DNA of 64,000 nt from an uncultured Prevotellaceae bacterium. GTDB taxonomy: Bacteria > Bacteroidota > Bacteroidia > Bacteroidales > Bacteroidaceae. Made by a program: the position numbers and the translations under genes. The notes beneath the pieces were generated by a model that was given only the letters and a program-made list of their open reading frames with translations, was not told the origin of the DNA and searched no databases. How positions within the stretch are numbered: the stretch's first letter is position 1; the number at the start of each line of letters is the position of its first letter. The stretch lies in the NCBI GenBank assembly GCA_900316445.1, contig ONCZ01000010.1, forward strand, positions 1 to 64,000. Direction: 5' to 3'. Shown piece after piece: positions 25,478 through 35,468 of this stretch.

Positions 25478-28400
25478 TCATTTCACTATGACTTTTTCAC
25501 CATTGCGTATATAGAGACCCTTCCTTGTGGGCTTGTTGATGCGGTTACCCATCAGGTCGTACCACACATCCTCCGTCTTACCACCAACATCTTCCGTCGG
25601 AATGAGAGCCGTGGCGTCGTCCCCGATGTTCAGCAGCAGACGGGCACCACCGACAACAGCAGGTGTCGTCAGGAAGGCACGGTGGGCACCGATGTCTGTA
25701 CCCGTCTCGCAGCCCACAAAGGCATTGTTCATCAGGATGTAGGTAGGTACGCCCGCTGGCATCACGCCCGTCGAGGGTACGCCGACAAACGATGCATAGT
25801 TCTCGGAAACAACTGCGGGAGAAGTTTCCTCCTCCAGTTCGAAGGTTGTGTCTGTATTGCCGTCAGGACGCTCCAACAGTACTGGCACTCCCTGCGGGAC
25901 ATGGTCCATTTCAGCCGATAGGTTTACAGTGGCATCTGTGGTTGATGTGGCGGCGGTAATGCCCGTCACATAATAGGCTTTGAAGCCCGTCGGGAGCTTC
26001 AGGCTGAAGCGCTCGTCGTAGTAGGTCGTCCATGTTCGGTTGGCCAGAGTCACGGCCAGCTTTACATTCACCGTAAGGTCTGTCGTCACAGAATAGCTGG
26101 TCGTGTTGGTAGTCTCTGTTGTAGTGTTTGTCTTACCCTTGACCACCACCTTATACACACCGATGGCATTGGCCGGGATGCTGGCTATCGGATCCTCAGT
26201 GTCTTTCTGGAAGTAGACATCGTAGTCATCTGGCGACAAGGCGGTAGTGTTTGCAGAGCCGCCAGGAAGCTTCAGTTTCACCACGAGACTATTTGAAGCC
26301 AGCGAGACGGTCTGACCGTTTATCAACGTAGTGCTTACCTCAGTCTTCCTGCCGTTGAGCTTCAACTGATGAGTGTCGGTAGAACTACCGGCCATCACAT
26401 AGTCGGCATACGCCACACTTGCGGTCTGGCTGCTCAGGTCGGCCGCCACGATATTGAACGTCACCGTCCTGTCGCCCTTGAAATACGCACTGGCATCCTT
26501 CGCGCGGATGGTCAGCGTACCGCTGCCCACATTGACATTCTGGCCATAGGAGATGATCTCGTAGTCAGCAGCATCTAAAGCCATCCCGCCACCAGTGCCG
26601 TTATCCATCTTCAGCGCACTGAACGTCGTCGGACGAAGCTGGCTGCCCGTGTACGTCTGGTCGATAATGGTGGCAGTCACCTTGCCGCCGCTAAGGTCGT
26701 ACTTGCCGATTACCAATGGTGTCTCGGCGGTGGCGGTACCCGTCACGTTGGTGCTCTTTGCCACAGCGGTGATGGTATAAGTTCCGGGATTGGTCTGGCT
26801 GGCTTCACCGGCATACTTCACATCATAGTCGGTAGCGGGCAGCGTCCAGTAGGTGTCACCCTCGATATGCTTCTTCACGGCCACTGATTCTGGAGTCTTG
26901 GCATTGACGCCGTCATAGCCCTGCTCTGCACCTGTCACCTCCACCGTAGCCTGGGTAAGGTCATACTGCGTGATGGTCAGGTCACCTTCTGCATAGGCAA
27001 TAGTATAGTTGGTAGAGGCTGTCGCTCCCGAGAGTGTCAGCTTATAAGCACCGGCAGCTGTGCCCTGTTGTAAGGTCACGGTGGTGGAGCCTTGCTTGAC
27101 GCTGTAGCCAGTCGGACCTGCCGTAAGCGATTCGCCGTAAGCCAAGCCGTCTACAGTATAGAGAGCCGTCAGTGCGTTCTCGCCCGTTGGCAAGGCATCG
27201 CCATATTCAAGTGTGCGGGCTATCGGTGTGATGGTCAATGCCTTTTGAGTAATGGTCAAGTCACCTTTGACGTAAGTGATGTCATAGTTCGAGGTCATGT
27301 CATTGCCACTTCCGTCCTTAATCTTCGCGCCAGTCACTTCAATGTCACCAGTATGAGTACCGACATCTTTATGTGTTTGGGCGAAGTTGGCAGAAACCAG
27401 CGAATGGCTGTCCACCAGCGTTGCCGCCGTGGCCTGACTGGCTGCCGTCACGATGCTTTCGCCGTAGGCTACCGTCTGAGTTTTGGCTGTCACGGTGATG
27501 GGTTTCGGCTTGATGTTAAAGTTACGGATCAGCGTACCGCCGCCATCACCGTTGATGGTAATCTTGCAGGTCGCCGTTCCGGCATTCACGTTGTTCTCAT
27601 ATGCGACACTGTACTCTCCTGCGCCCGAACCGGCAGTCACTTCAGACTTGTCACCGCTCACTTCCTTATATACCTTCAGGTCTGTCAGCGTCTTTGCAGA
27701 ACCATCGTAAGTGAAATTGGGAGAATAGTCGGCCGAATAGTCTCCTGTAGGCGCCTGGATGATGTCGAATACATCGTTGAGCGTGACGGAGCCAGTGAAC
27801 AGCTCGTTGGTTGCTGCAGCCGTTATCTTGGCACTTGCTTTCCCTACAGCTGTATTATTGCTCCACTCGATGGTGTACTCGCTGCCTTCTGTCTGGGGAA
27901 TATTGGCAGTCCCGTTGTGGAACGTCACCGAGTAGCTTCCGCTGGCCGGAGTGATGGCACTGCCCGTATACTGCTGGGCACCAGGACCTATCAGTGTCAC
28001 ATAACCTTCTGACGACGCACTGGTGTTCTGTAGGGGTATCTTCTGCTGGAACTCACCGTCCATATAGATGTCGCTGTCAACACCGGTAATCCTAGCCACA
28101 TACTCACCCGTCTCGGTGCTGTAGGTCACGTTGGTGCCGTCGTAGGTCAGCGTATTCCAGCCTTCGACCTCAACGTCAGTTTCACCCGCCGAACGTGTGC
28201 GCATCACACCGGCATCGGTCACCTTGCGCCAGCGGATCTGTTTCAGGCGATAGTTGTCTTCGGGGTTTGCCACCGTATTAACGCGTGAACCTACCTTCGG
28301 ACGCTCAATCGCCGTGATGGACACACCGCCTATGGTGATGTCTCCGTGCTCAATGGTCGGAGGTGTGGAAGTACCCACGCCTTCCTTCCTGGCATCATAC

Positions 28401-31400
28401 GTGCCACCGAAGGTAGCATAGACGTGTACGTTGCCGGAGGGCATCTGGAAGGCTGAATTGACTATCACATGGGCGGTCTTCTCCTCATTGTCCTGATAGT
28501 AGTATAGCTTCGGATTGCTGTAGCCTTCATAGGCGGTACAGCTGACAGTCACTGTGGCATTCTTCTCGGCCGTGGTGGTGTTGACACTTACCTGGCCGCC
28601 GTTGATGCCGGGATAGACGTCGACCGAATACTCCGTATTCTTCCATACGGCATAGAGCGTCACCACATCCTGATGGTGTACGCCGTTCAGTTCCGAACCG
28701 GCTGTGGCACCAGAGGAGTAGGCTATCTTCTTGTTCTGTGCATCCGTCTCTGATTTGGCCCACCCCATGAACGTGCAGTCGGCCTTGGTGGGCACGGTCG
28801 TACTCAGTGCCAGGCTCTCGAAGTGCTTCTTGGTCTGACTGTCGACAGTCGAGCCGCCTTGAGCATCGTATCGGATTGTATATTGATTCTCTGTAAAAGC
28901 ACCTGCCACCGTCACATCGTTGTCGGGCATGGAGAATGTCATGCTGGCCGATTCCAAAGTTCTGGTGACTTCGGTCGGCGTACCACCGTTGGTCAAGGGG
29001 AACAGCTCGGCAATGGCCTTGCTGGTATCGAAGTGCCAACCCGCAGTGGGCGTAGCGGTCACGGTGACGACATCACCCAAGTGAGCCGTCAGCGCTGCAT
29101 TGCCGGCGGTAGGAGAAGTGGTGACGTCACCGCTGCTGGTCCCGTAGGTGCCCGTCATGGTGATGGTACCCCGTTCCGTCTTCCCGCCCACCGTGACGGT
29201 ACGGTTTGCCAGGAAGATAGCGTCGACGGTCACGTTCTGGCCTAACATCCTCAGGGCACTGGTAGTATAGGTATCAGCCTTTCCATTAAAGAGAGAGTGC
29301 CGACCGGTCTCACTGGCAAACGTATACTCTATCGAACGCAACTTATAAGCGGACGTCGCTGTAGCAATGACTTTCACCTCATCATTCTCCATGGCCTGGG
29401 GATTGGCTGTGCTGGCTACGGCAGAACCCTCCGTGCCATTGTGTTTCACACGGTATGACACGCTACCCGTACCGGATATGGTGGACGTAATATTATACTG
29501 TTGGTTATGCTTGAATACGGCGATTACCGTGGTTGGCGCAGCATGATTCATTGTAAAGCTCTTGATAACGCTGCTGTAGCCGTTCCAGTCGGTGATGTTG
29601 ACGGTCTGCTCCGTACCGTCGGTGTAGCTGTACCTGAGTTCCTGCAGATGGTAGTCGGTAGCGTTGGTGGTTGTGATCTTCACAAGGTCCTTATACTGCG
29701 CAACGGTGTTAGAGGCCGTCCAGGTGTCTGGTGATATCTGCAACGCACGCGCCAAGGTCACCGTACCGCCAGTGCCTGTGACGGAGTTGGTGCCTGTTTT
29801 GGAGTCCGTCTGAGCACCTGTGTAGTCCTGGGTGATCACATTGATATTCAAGTTATAGTTTACCTTCTGCCAGACGGCATAGAGCGTCAACACGTTCTGG
29901 TCGGAAACGGCAGAGCTGAGTACACCCTTGGCGGAAGTGGGATCACTTGTTGTGTTGTCTGCAACAGTGCTGCCCGCAGTATAGGTTGCCGTTGTGGCAT
30001 CTTTGTTCGTCGACCAGCCCAAGAAGGTATAACCCTTGCGGACAGGGGTCTCTGAAGGGAAGGTAAAAGCATCTGAAAAGTACTTATATTTCATACTGGT
30101 AGCTGTCGGCATACCCGTCACTTCCTCTGTAGTTGTCACACCGCCCACCGTCATGTAGCTGTTCTGGTCATAGGCGACTGTATATTCGCGCTCAGCGAAC
30201 GTGGCGAAGGTGTAATAGTTGTCATCAAAGTTTGTCAAAGTATAGCTCTTTTCTCCTGGGGCATCTGTTGCTGCTCCTGTCAAAACAGAGGTTGTAGCTC
30301 CAGTGGTTTTATCCAAAAAGAGTTCTGACATATAGTAGCCCGTATTTGGCACGGCGGTGAGGACGATATCCACTCCAGATGACATAATGATACCACTAGA
30401 AGTTACGTTCTGACCACTGCTTGATCCATCCACCTTTGCTGTTATTTTTCCATTTGACAGTGAAGCACCAGATCTCAAATACAACTGTTTGACATTACCA
30501 CTTTGAATAATCTGCACGTTTCGGATATAGCCACAAAGATAACCGTCACTAGTTGCTGAATTTGCACTATTATAGCCTGATCTACCTAAGAATACATTTT
30601 TGAACTGTCCTATAGAATTGAGCAAACCATTAAAAATCGTTGTGGATTCTGATAACGTTTTTGTATTTTGGCTTGCATCTGTAAGATTCGTATCGATTTC
30701 TCTTCCGTCAATATATATCACCGGAATAGCAGATGGCGCCATAACAATGGTGAGGTGATGCCAACTATCAGTCCAAATGGCATTAACATCGCTTTGATTT
30801 TTAAAGCGTTTATATCGAGCATCATCAGTCGATGTACTGAACTTTGCCATCGTTGTGGTTGGTTCTGCATTTACCCAACCACCTCCATCTTTATTACCTC
30901 CAACGGTGAAATTAAACATGGCTTGGGATGATTCTACAAACTGTCCTTTAGTGGCATTATTGTTAACATCAATTAGGCGTGCATATGAACCTGTACCTTT
31001 ACCTGTATATCCACTCGCAGAGGTATGCGCACTCTGATAAATTTTAAAATCCATAGAAATGGAAAGACCTGAACCAGCCGTTACTTTGCTAAAAGGCTCA
31101 TCATTAATAAATAAAAAGGGTCTGTTTTCATCTCCTCTACCACCAGGAAACCAAACGGCATTTTCATTGTCATCCCATTTCACAAGATTGCTGTTACCAT
31201 TTACAATTCGCGTCTCAGTATTATTATTAAGTGTCTTCACTGTTGTATCATGGATGAAATCATCTTTACTCGTCAGATAATTCTGTACCAACTGTCCCGA
31301 TGCCGAGGTACAGAGGCCCGTCATCAGCACCATCGTCATTACCCGGCGAGCTGTCGCTGCCATATATTGTAATCCACTCCGTTTCATAAGCTTTCTTTTT

Positions 31401-31408
31401 TTATTCAT
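25478..31408 (-). CDS. 1976-aa LamG/InlB-repeat/MBG surface protein
   Basis: The frame opens at 31453, but the ATG at 31408 (MNKKRKLMKRSGLQYMAA) is preferred because a normal signal peptide (to TSASGQ) follows and the upstream sequence is A-rich. A LamG/concanavalin-like domain lies at about 60-330 (SWHHLTIVMAPSAIPVIYIDG). InlB/Listeria-Bacteroides repeats follow (YTFLGWSTNKDATTATY, LTLYAVW). MBG and Ig-like repeats occupy the second half. The C-terminal motif is VWYDLMGNRINKPTRKGLYI. It is probably a surface adhesin or glycan-binding protein. Gaps to both neighbours are under 110 bases, in one direction. Confidence 0.87.
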   Translation of the reverse strand: MNKKRKLMKRSGLQYMAATARRVMTMVLMTGLCTSASGQLVQNYLTSKDDFIHDTTVKTLNNNTETRIVNGNSNLVKWDDNENAVWFPGGRGDENRPFLFINDEPFSKVTAGSGLSISMDFKIYQSAHTSASGYTGKGTGSYARLIDVNNNATKGQFVESSQAMFNFTVGGNKDGGGWVNAEPTTTMAKFSTSTDDARYKRFKNQSDVNAIWTDSWHHLTIVMAPSAIPVIYIDGREIDTNLTDASQNTKTLSESTTIFNGLLNSIGQFKNVFLGRSGYNSANSATSDGYLCGYIRNVQIIQSGNVKQLYLRSGASLSNGKITAKVDGSSSGQNVTSSGIIMSSGVDIVLTAVPNTGYYMSELFLDKTTGATTSVLTGAATDAPGEKSYTLTNFDDNYYTFATFAEREYTVAYDQNSYMTVGGVTTTEEVTGMPTATSMKYKYFSDAFTFPSETPVRKGYTFLGWSTNKDATTATYTAGSTVADNTTSDPTSAKGVLSSAVSDQNVLTLYAVWQKVNYNLNINVITQDYTGAQTDSKTGTNSVTGTGGTVTLARALQISPDTWTASNTVAQYKDLVKITTTNATDYHLQELRYSYTDGTEQTVNITDWNGYSSVIKSFTMNHAAPTTVIAVFKHNQQYNITSTISGTGSVSYRVKHNGTEGSAVASTANPQAMENDEVKVIATATSAYKLRSIEYTFASETGRHSLFNGKADTYTTSALRMLGQNVTVDAIFLANRTVTVGGKTERGTITMTGTYGTSSGDVTTSPTAGNAALTAHLGDVVTVTATPTAGWHFDTSKAIAELFPLTNGGTPTEVTRTLESASMTFSMPDNDVTVAGAFTENQYTIRYDAQGGSTVDSQTKKHFESLALSTTVPTKADCTFMGWAKSETDAQNKKIAYSSGATAGSELNGVHHQDVVTLYAVWKNTEYSVDVYPGINGGQVSVNTTTAEKNATVTVSCTAYEGYSNPKLYYYQDNEEKTAHVIVNSAFQMPSGNVHVYATFGGTYDARKEGVGTSTPPTIEHGDITIGGVSITAIERPKVGSRVNTVANPEDNYRLKQIRWRKVTDAGVMRTRSAGETDVEVEGWNTLTYDGTNVTYSTETGEYVARITGVDSDIYMDGEFQQKIPLQNTSASSEGYVTLIGPGAQQYTGSAITPASGSYSVTFHNGTANIPQTEGSEYTIEWSNNTAVGKASAKITAAATNELFTGSVTLNDVFDIIQAPTGDYSADYSPNFTYDGSAKTLTDLKVYKEVSGDKSEVTAGSGAGEYSVAYENNVNAGTATCKITINGDGGGTLIRNFNIKPKPITVTAKTQTVAYGESIVTAASQATAATLVDSHSLVSANFAQTHKDVGTHTGDIEVTGAKIKDGSGNDMTSNYDITYVKGDLTITQKALTITPIARTLEYGDALPTGENALTALYTVDGLAYGESLTAGPTGYSVKQGSTTVTLQQGTAAGAYKLTLSGATASTNYTIAYAEGDLTITQYDLTQATVEVTGAEQGYDGVNAKTPESVAVKKHIEGDTYWTLPATDYDVKYAGEASQTNPGTYTITAVAKSTNVTGTATAETPLVIGKYDLSGGKVTATIIDQTYTGSQLRPTTFSALKMDNGTGGGMALDAADYEIISYGQNVNVGSGTLTIRAKDASAYFKGDRTVTFNIVAADLSSQTASVAYADYVMAGSSTDTHQLKLNGRKTEVSTTLINGQTVSLASNSLVVKLKLPGGSANTTALSPDDYDVYFQKDTEDPIASIPANAIGVYKVVVKGKTNTTTETTNTTSYSVTTDLTVNVKLAVTLANRTWTTYYDERFSLKLPTGFKAYYVTGITAATSTTDATVNLSAEMDHVPQGVPVLLERPDGNTDTTFELEEETSPAVVSENYASFVGVPSTGVMPAGVPTYILMNNAFVGCETGTDIGAHRAFLTTPAVVGGARLLLNIGDDATALIPTEDVGGKTEDVWYDLMGNRINKPTRKGLYIRNGEKVIVK

Positions 31409-31506
31409 TGTTTTATTCTTTATATCGTTATTTTTCTTTCGTTTCCACCACATGACATGACTGGTACGAAAGAAGAATTATCCAGCCAGACTGTTCACTC
31501 ACTTCA

Positions 31507-34029
31507 TCAGCGCTCGGCTCTGCCGCTTGTCTTGACAAGAACCTTTTTCCCATTCTTGATATAGAGACCCTTACGGGTAGGCTTGTTGATGCGGTTACCC
31601 ATCAGGTCGTACCACACATCCTCCATCTTATCTCCAACATCTTCCGTCGGGATCAGGCCCGTTGTCTCGTCATCGCCGTACACGATGTAGATACGGGAGA
31701 AGCTAAAACCAATGCCATTGATGAAGGCCTTATGCTTTACCAAATGGCCACTGGTTGCCCAGACGAAGCTCTCGCCATCGAAGATAAAGATCTTGTCGGA
31801 GGATGTCACCGACTTACCTACCGAGTAGGCTTCTGACGATCCTACACCCGTCAGGGCATTCGTTCCAGAATATGTCTCATCAGCAGCGTCAGTAGCATAG
31901 AGTTTCACCGCCTTGGAGGTAGAGGACGTGCGCAACATCACAGGCACGCCAACGTTGATCACGTTGGAGGTAACTGGTGTCAGCACCACATCGGTCTTGG
32001 TATCGTTCAGCGTGCAGAAGAACACATCTCCGCCGACAGCCTTCAACTTCTCTGAAGGATGATAGTAGGTACAGTAATTATAGGCGGGAGTGGCCGAACG
32101 GCTGAAAGTCTCTGCCACGTAGTAGATGGTAAAGTTTTTAGTGGTCGTACCGCTATAGTTACCCTGGAAGGCGAATGTTGCGGTTGCTGTACCAGCCAAA
32201 ATGTTGTTAGTATATTCAACAGTGTAGTCAGTACCCTTAATCAGTTTGGTGGCACCGTCATAGACAGCGATGTCACCATCGGGGGCCACCGCTGTAACAC
32301 CGTCGCCTTCATACTCAGCGTTCAGGCCGGAGATGGTGAAGCCAGTACCGGCCTTCGCCGTGATGGTCAGCTTGCCACGATTGTTTTCAGGATAGGTGAT
32401 GGCATAGTTGTCTGTGACATCATTGTCGGAGCCGTCCTTGATGTGTACGTCGCTGGCCACGATGGCGTTCACATGGTCACCTATACCCAGTGTATGATCT
32501 GCCGTCAGCGTTACCGACGAGATAGTATGGCCTGTGATGGCACCTATCAGCCCGGCTTTCTCTACGCTGCTATTGAGGGCATCGCCGTATGTGATAACCT
32601 GATCCACAGTACTCACCTGTATGGATTTTCTCAGGATCGTGAACTTCACAGCCGTCGAACCAGTATAGTTTCCGTTATTACCGTTGGCATAGAGTGTCGC
32701 CGAAGCAGTTTTCACGCCCGCGTTTATATTATTTAAATAGGTGATGTTATATGCAGAAGTGGGAATCTCGATTCCGTCGATTTTCACTTTTAACGCTGGC
32801 GATGCGGGCGTGATGGCCTCGGCAGTGTATGTCTGATCGGCAATGGTAGAAGCGACATAGGCATTCTGTAGGTTGAAGGGCTGAATGGTCAGCGTGGTGC
32901 TGACAGGTGCAGGTGCCGCATAGTTCGGATTGGTGGACGTCAGATGGGCAGTAAGAGTATAAGTACCTGCATTGACGGCCTCTGTCGCATCCGCATTACT
33001 ACCATCCTTCAGGGTGTACGATGTGATTGCGACTCCCGCCGGCAGTGAACTTTCGATGAGTGTCAACTCGCTTTGGTGGTCCAGTCCGTCATAGATGACA
33101 GTGGAAGCCCCCTGCCACTTCAAGGTGTTCATATTGTATTCTGCCGGCGTGATATGGGCGGTAAAAGAACCGTAAGGCTCACTCTCGCTACCCATATCAT
33201 AGTGGTTGTTGTCGCCCACCACGTACCAATAGATCTCATAGTCGCCCATGGGCATAGCCTTGGGTACTTCTTCCAGCCATTCCCCATCGGTACCGAGACG
33301 GTAGCGCAGTGTGCCGCCAGTGGCCGAACCGGCACTCACCAATGGTTGCTCGACACCGTTGAACACCTTTGTCAACGGTGTGGGAGCCGTATAGGCAGGA
33401 ATATTCACCTTGCTGATGGTTACTGTTATCGGACCCTTGCGCGTATCCTCACCTGCACCACCGTAGTCGTTATAGGCTTTCTGAGTGGACTTCAGATACC
33501 AGTACACCTTATACGTTCCAGCATCGGTTTTCTCAGGAATCGCGTCAGAGTATCCTGCATCGCCTGGTATCCAATACATTGCCGTTCCACGCGACGACGT
33601 GGCCGCAGTCACCAAGGCTTGCGGCTCGCCGGTATAAACCAGTTCCTTGGCGGTGGGAGCCACCACGTCGGTCATCTGATAGCCAATAATCTCAGAGGTG
33701 ATAGTACCTACGGGATTGTCTGCACTGCCAAATCCCAGACCATACATCCAGTCGAGACCGCTCTTACTCTTACTGTAGTTGGTGAAACCGCTATATTCCT
33801 CTACATACCAGTGCAAGGTGTAAGAACCTTTATCTGTGGCAGAGGTCGTCTCTTTAAACTTAAGATTACAAAGCGCACCACCCCATTGACCGTAAGGGCA
33901 GACATTAGGAGTGGAATTATATTTATAGAGAGTCTGGCTCCAGCCCGTATAAGTTTTCGTCACTCCCTCAGGACCAACAAAGTCGTCAGGACCCAAGCAC
34001 CAGTTCAGGAAAACCTGCTCAATCTTCAT
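31507..34029 (-). CDS. MBG-repeat surface protein, body of a frameshifted gene
   Basis: 840 aa from an internal ATG, without a signal peptide. The same frame stays open upstream to about 34353 and reads sensible sequence (DWYNCFLRFKNKGNVTITF), while the signal peptide lies in another frame at 34260-34481. The gene has therefore suffered a one-base frameshift near 34270-34310, or a sequencing error did. Domains: several YTG-type Ig-like units and MBG halves, then the C-terminal VWYDLMGNRINKPTRKGLYI motif. After VLVK there is an extra TSGRAER encoded by the dispersed repeat at 31511-31525. Confidence 0.75.
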   Translation of the reverse strand: MKIEQVFLNWCLGPDDFVGPEGVTKTYTGWSQTLYKYNSTPNVCPYGQWGGALCNLKFKETTSATDKGSYTLHWYVEEYSGFTNYSKSKSGLDWMYGLGFGSADNPVGTITSEIIGYQMTDVVAPTAKELVYTGEPQALVTAATSSRGTAMYWIPGDAGYSDAIPEKTDAGTYKVYWYLKSTQKAYNDYGGAGEDTRKGPITVTISKVNIPAYTAPTPLTKVFNGVEQPLVSAGSATGGTLRYRLGTDGEWLEEVPKAMPMGDYEIYWYVVGDNNHYDMGSESEPYGSFTAHITPAEYNMNTLKWQGASTVIYDGLDHQSELTLIESSLPAGVAITSYTLKDGSNADATEAVNAGTYTLTAHLTSTNPNYAAPAPVSTTLTIQPFNLQNAYVASTIADQTYTAEAITPASPALKVKIDGIEIPTSAYNITYLNNINAGVKTASATLYANGNNGNYTGSTAVKFTILRKSIQVSTVDQVITYGDALNSSVEKAGLIGAITGHTISSVTLTADHTLGIGDHVNAIVASDVHIKDGSDNDVTDNYAITYPENNRGKLTITAKAGTGFTISGLNAEYEGDGVTAVAPDGDIAVYDGATKLIKGTDYTVEYTNNILAGTATATFAFQGNYSGTTTKNFTIYYVAETFSRSATPAYNYCTYYHPSEKLKAVGGDVFFCTLNDTKTDVVLTPVTSNVINVGVPVMLRTSSTSKAVKLYATDAADETYSGTNALTGVGSSEAYSVGKSVTSSDKIFIFDGESFVWATSGHLVKHKAFINGIGFSFSRIYIVYGDDETTGLIPTEDVGDKMEDVWYDLMGNRINKPTRKGLYIKNGKKVLVKTSGRAER
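31511..31525. repeat. Dispersed repeat CGGCAGAGCCGAGCG, copy 2
   Basis: Reverse complement of 1803-1817. It spans the stop region of the surface-protein gene and encodes its unusual last residues. Confidence 0.5.
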
Positions 34030-34259
34030 ATTGTCGCAGCCGCTGAACGTAAAGCTGTATGTGTTCTCCTGTCCTGCAACTGGCGTGAAGGTCGCATTGT
34101 TGAGAGCCTTGGTATTACCCGAACCAGAGCCCCACTTGGTTAATCCCGTATTGGTCTCACCATCTATACCTCTGTACGTCAGATGACTGTTGGGAAACTT
34201 GAAGGTGATGGTGACGTTGCCTTTGTTCTTGAAACGCAGAAAGCAGTTGTACCAATCAC

Positions 34260-34481
34260 CTATCGATGCATTATAATTACGTACGAGGCATTGGTCACTG
34301 TCATTACTGTACCTGTAGATGCATCTGTCACGGTGAAAACACCATTGACGATCTTACCTTTATCGAAATCAAAGTCGCTATCCCAAAGGTTTTCACGCGC
34401 GTATGAACCTATGGACACAAACAACATAACGTTTAGTACTAAAAGCCGTACTGCCAACCGATTAAAAGATATAATATTCAT
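34260..34481 (-). pseudogene. Signal-peptide fragment of the frameshifted surface protein
   Basis: From the ATG at 34481 (MNIISFNRLAVRLLVLNV) a signal peptide ends at GSYA, followed by RENLWDSDFDFDKGKIVNG. The frame stops at 34260 and overlaps the body frame that opens at 34353. Joining the two frames gives a normal secreted protein of about 990 aa. Confidence 0.75.
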
Positions 34482-34513
34482 CTGTTTAAATTGTATTGTC
34501 TTTATGTTGGGCA

Positions 34514-34521
34514 CAAATATA
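34514..34521 (-). promoter_or_regulatory. -7 box of the surface-protein operon
   Basis: Minus-strand TATATTTG followed by GTGCCC, 33 bases before the ATG at 34481. It is the only promoter-like site I see ahead of the four large genes down to 16230. Confidence 0.55.
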
Positions 34522-34635
34522 CGACAAAAGATGCAAACAAAAAAAAAAAAAGGTGAATAAACGTTAATAGAGCGCAGAAAGTGCGAAAAAGTGTGTTATT
34601 AGGCCATTAAATGTTCCAATTTTGCCATTTTTTTA

Positions 34636-34643
34636 TATATTTG
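34636..34643 (+). promoter_or_regulatory. -7 box of the 34673 gene
   Basis: TATATTTG followed by CACC, 30 bases before the ATG. It is back to back with the 34514 promoter. Confidence 0.6.
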
Positions 34644-34672
34644 CACCATCAAATTAAACTTTTAAAACCAAC

Positions 34673-34978
34673 ATGACAATGAAAAAGATAATCCTTTCGG
34701 TGGCAATCGCCATCATGGCAGGCGGAGCCACATCGGCTTTCGCACAGACTCCAGTGAAGAAAACTGCAGACAAGAAGACTGCTACAGCCCCAAAAAAGAG
34801 CGAAGACAAAACCACGGATAAGACCGCTAAGGTCACTGGCACCCTCTCCGAACAAGAGGAGGCCGAAATGAAAGCCTACGAAGAGAAAGAGGTGGCTCGC
34901 AGAAATGCAGTTGCCAAGAAAGGAAAGGAAATGCAACAGCAGATGGAACAGGAAACCAAGGATAATGAGTCAAAATAA
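34673..34978 (+). CDS. Small secreted Lys/Glu-rich protein
   Basis: 101 aa. Signal peptide MTMKKIILSVAIAIMAGG to AFAQ, then a Lys/Thr-rich, probably disordered stretch (about 26-55) and a charged helical C-terminus (EQEEAEMKAYEEKEVARR). Either of the first two ATGs could be the start. No family recognised. Periplasmic or secreted location is inferred from the signal. A hairpin at 35007-35032 follows. Confidence 0.75.
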   Translation: MTMKKIILSVAIAIMAGGATSAFAQTPVKKTADKKTATAPKKSEDKTTDKTAKVTGTLSEQEEAEMKAYEEKEVARRNAVAKKGKEMQQQMEQETKDNESK

Positions 34979-35006
34979 ACCCTACCCTCCCGCATTGCAT
35001 TGATTT

Positions 35007-35032
35007 GGAGGTGGTGGCGAAGTCACACCTCC
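35007..35032. terminator. Hairpin between convergent genes
   Basis: GGAGGTG (35007-35013) pairs with CACCTCC (35026-35032). It lies between the plus-strand gene ending at 34978 and the minus-strand remnant ending at 35023. Confidence 0.45.
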
Positions 35033-35246
35033 ATCAGCCACTTCCACACCGGCACCACGGGTATTCCATCTTCCGTACCCTCCTCATCATAAATAATCAG
35101 CAGGCACTTCCAGTCGTCGTGCACCTTGGCAGGCGCATTGGGGTCAGGCACCTTTGCGCCCGTTGATAACTCCTTCATCCCACAGCTTGTCGATGGCCTG
35201 TACGGCATTCAAGAACCGTGCTATAAGGTCATCAGTTGAGACGCGA
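35023..35246 (-). pseudogene. Frameshifted remnant of an unknown small gene
   Basis: One frame reads DDLIARFLNAVQAIDKLWDE and stops at GRKGA. The next frame continues KVPDPNAPAKVHDDWKCLL to VWKWLMEV. Together they suggest a protein of about 70-75 residues broken by one frameshift, directly downstream of the 35247 gene. No start codon is evident. Confidence 0.35.
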
Positions 35247-35468
35247 TTACGAAACCTTGGCGGTCTTTAGTTCGTTCTGGAGAAAACTATAGACATAGCC
35301 GGGACTCTGATAGTAGAGACCGGTGGTATCACGTTGCAGGCGCTGGTAGGTTTCGCTGTTGATGACGGTGGCGAGTGCCTGCTCCATCGTGAGGTCGGGT
35401 TGGTCGGCAACAAGGCGCAGGGCGAGGTGCTTCACCATGTCGAGTTTCATCTGTTCTTTCTCGTTCAT
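35247..35468 (-). CDS. Small protein of the DUF3990 cassette
   Basis: 73 aa, soluble and helical (MNEKEQMKLDMVKHLALRL). Its ATG overlaps the DUF3990 stop (ATGA, 35465-35468), so translation is coupled. I do not recognise a named family. By position it is the third member of a DUF3791-DUF3990 cassette and could be an antitoxin or helper. Confidence 0.7.
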   Translation of the reverse strand: MNEKEQMKLDMVKHLALRLVADQPDLTMEQALATVINSETYQRLQRDTTGLYYQSPGYVYSFLQNELKTAKVS

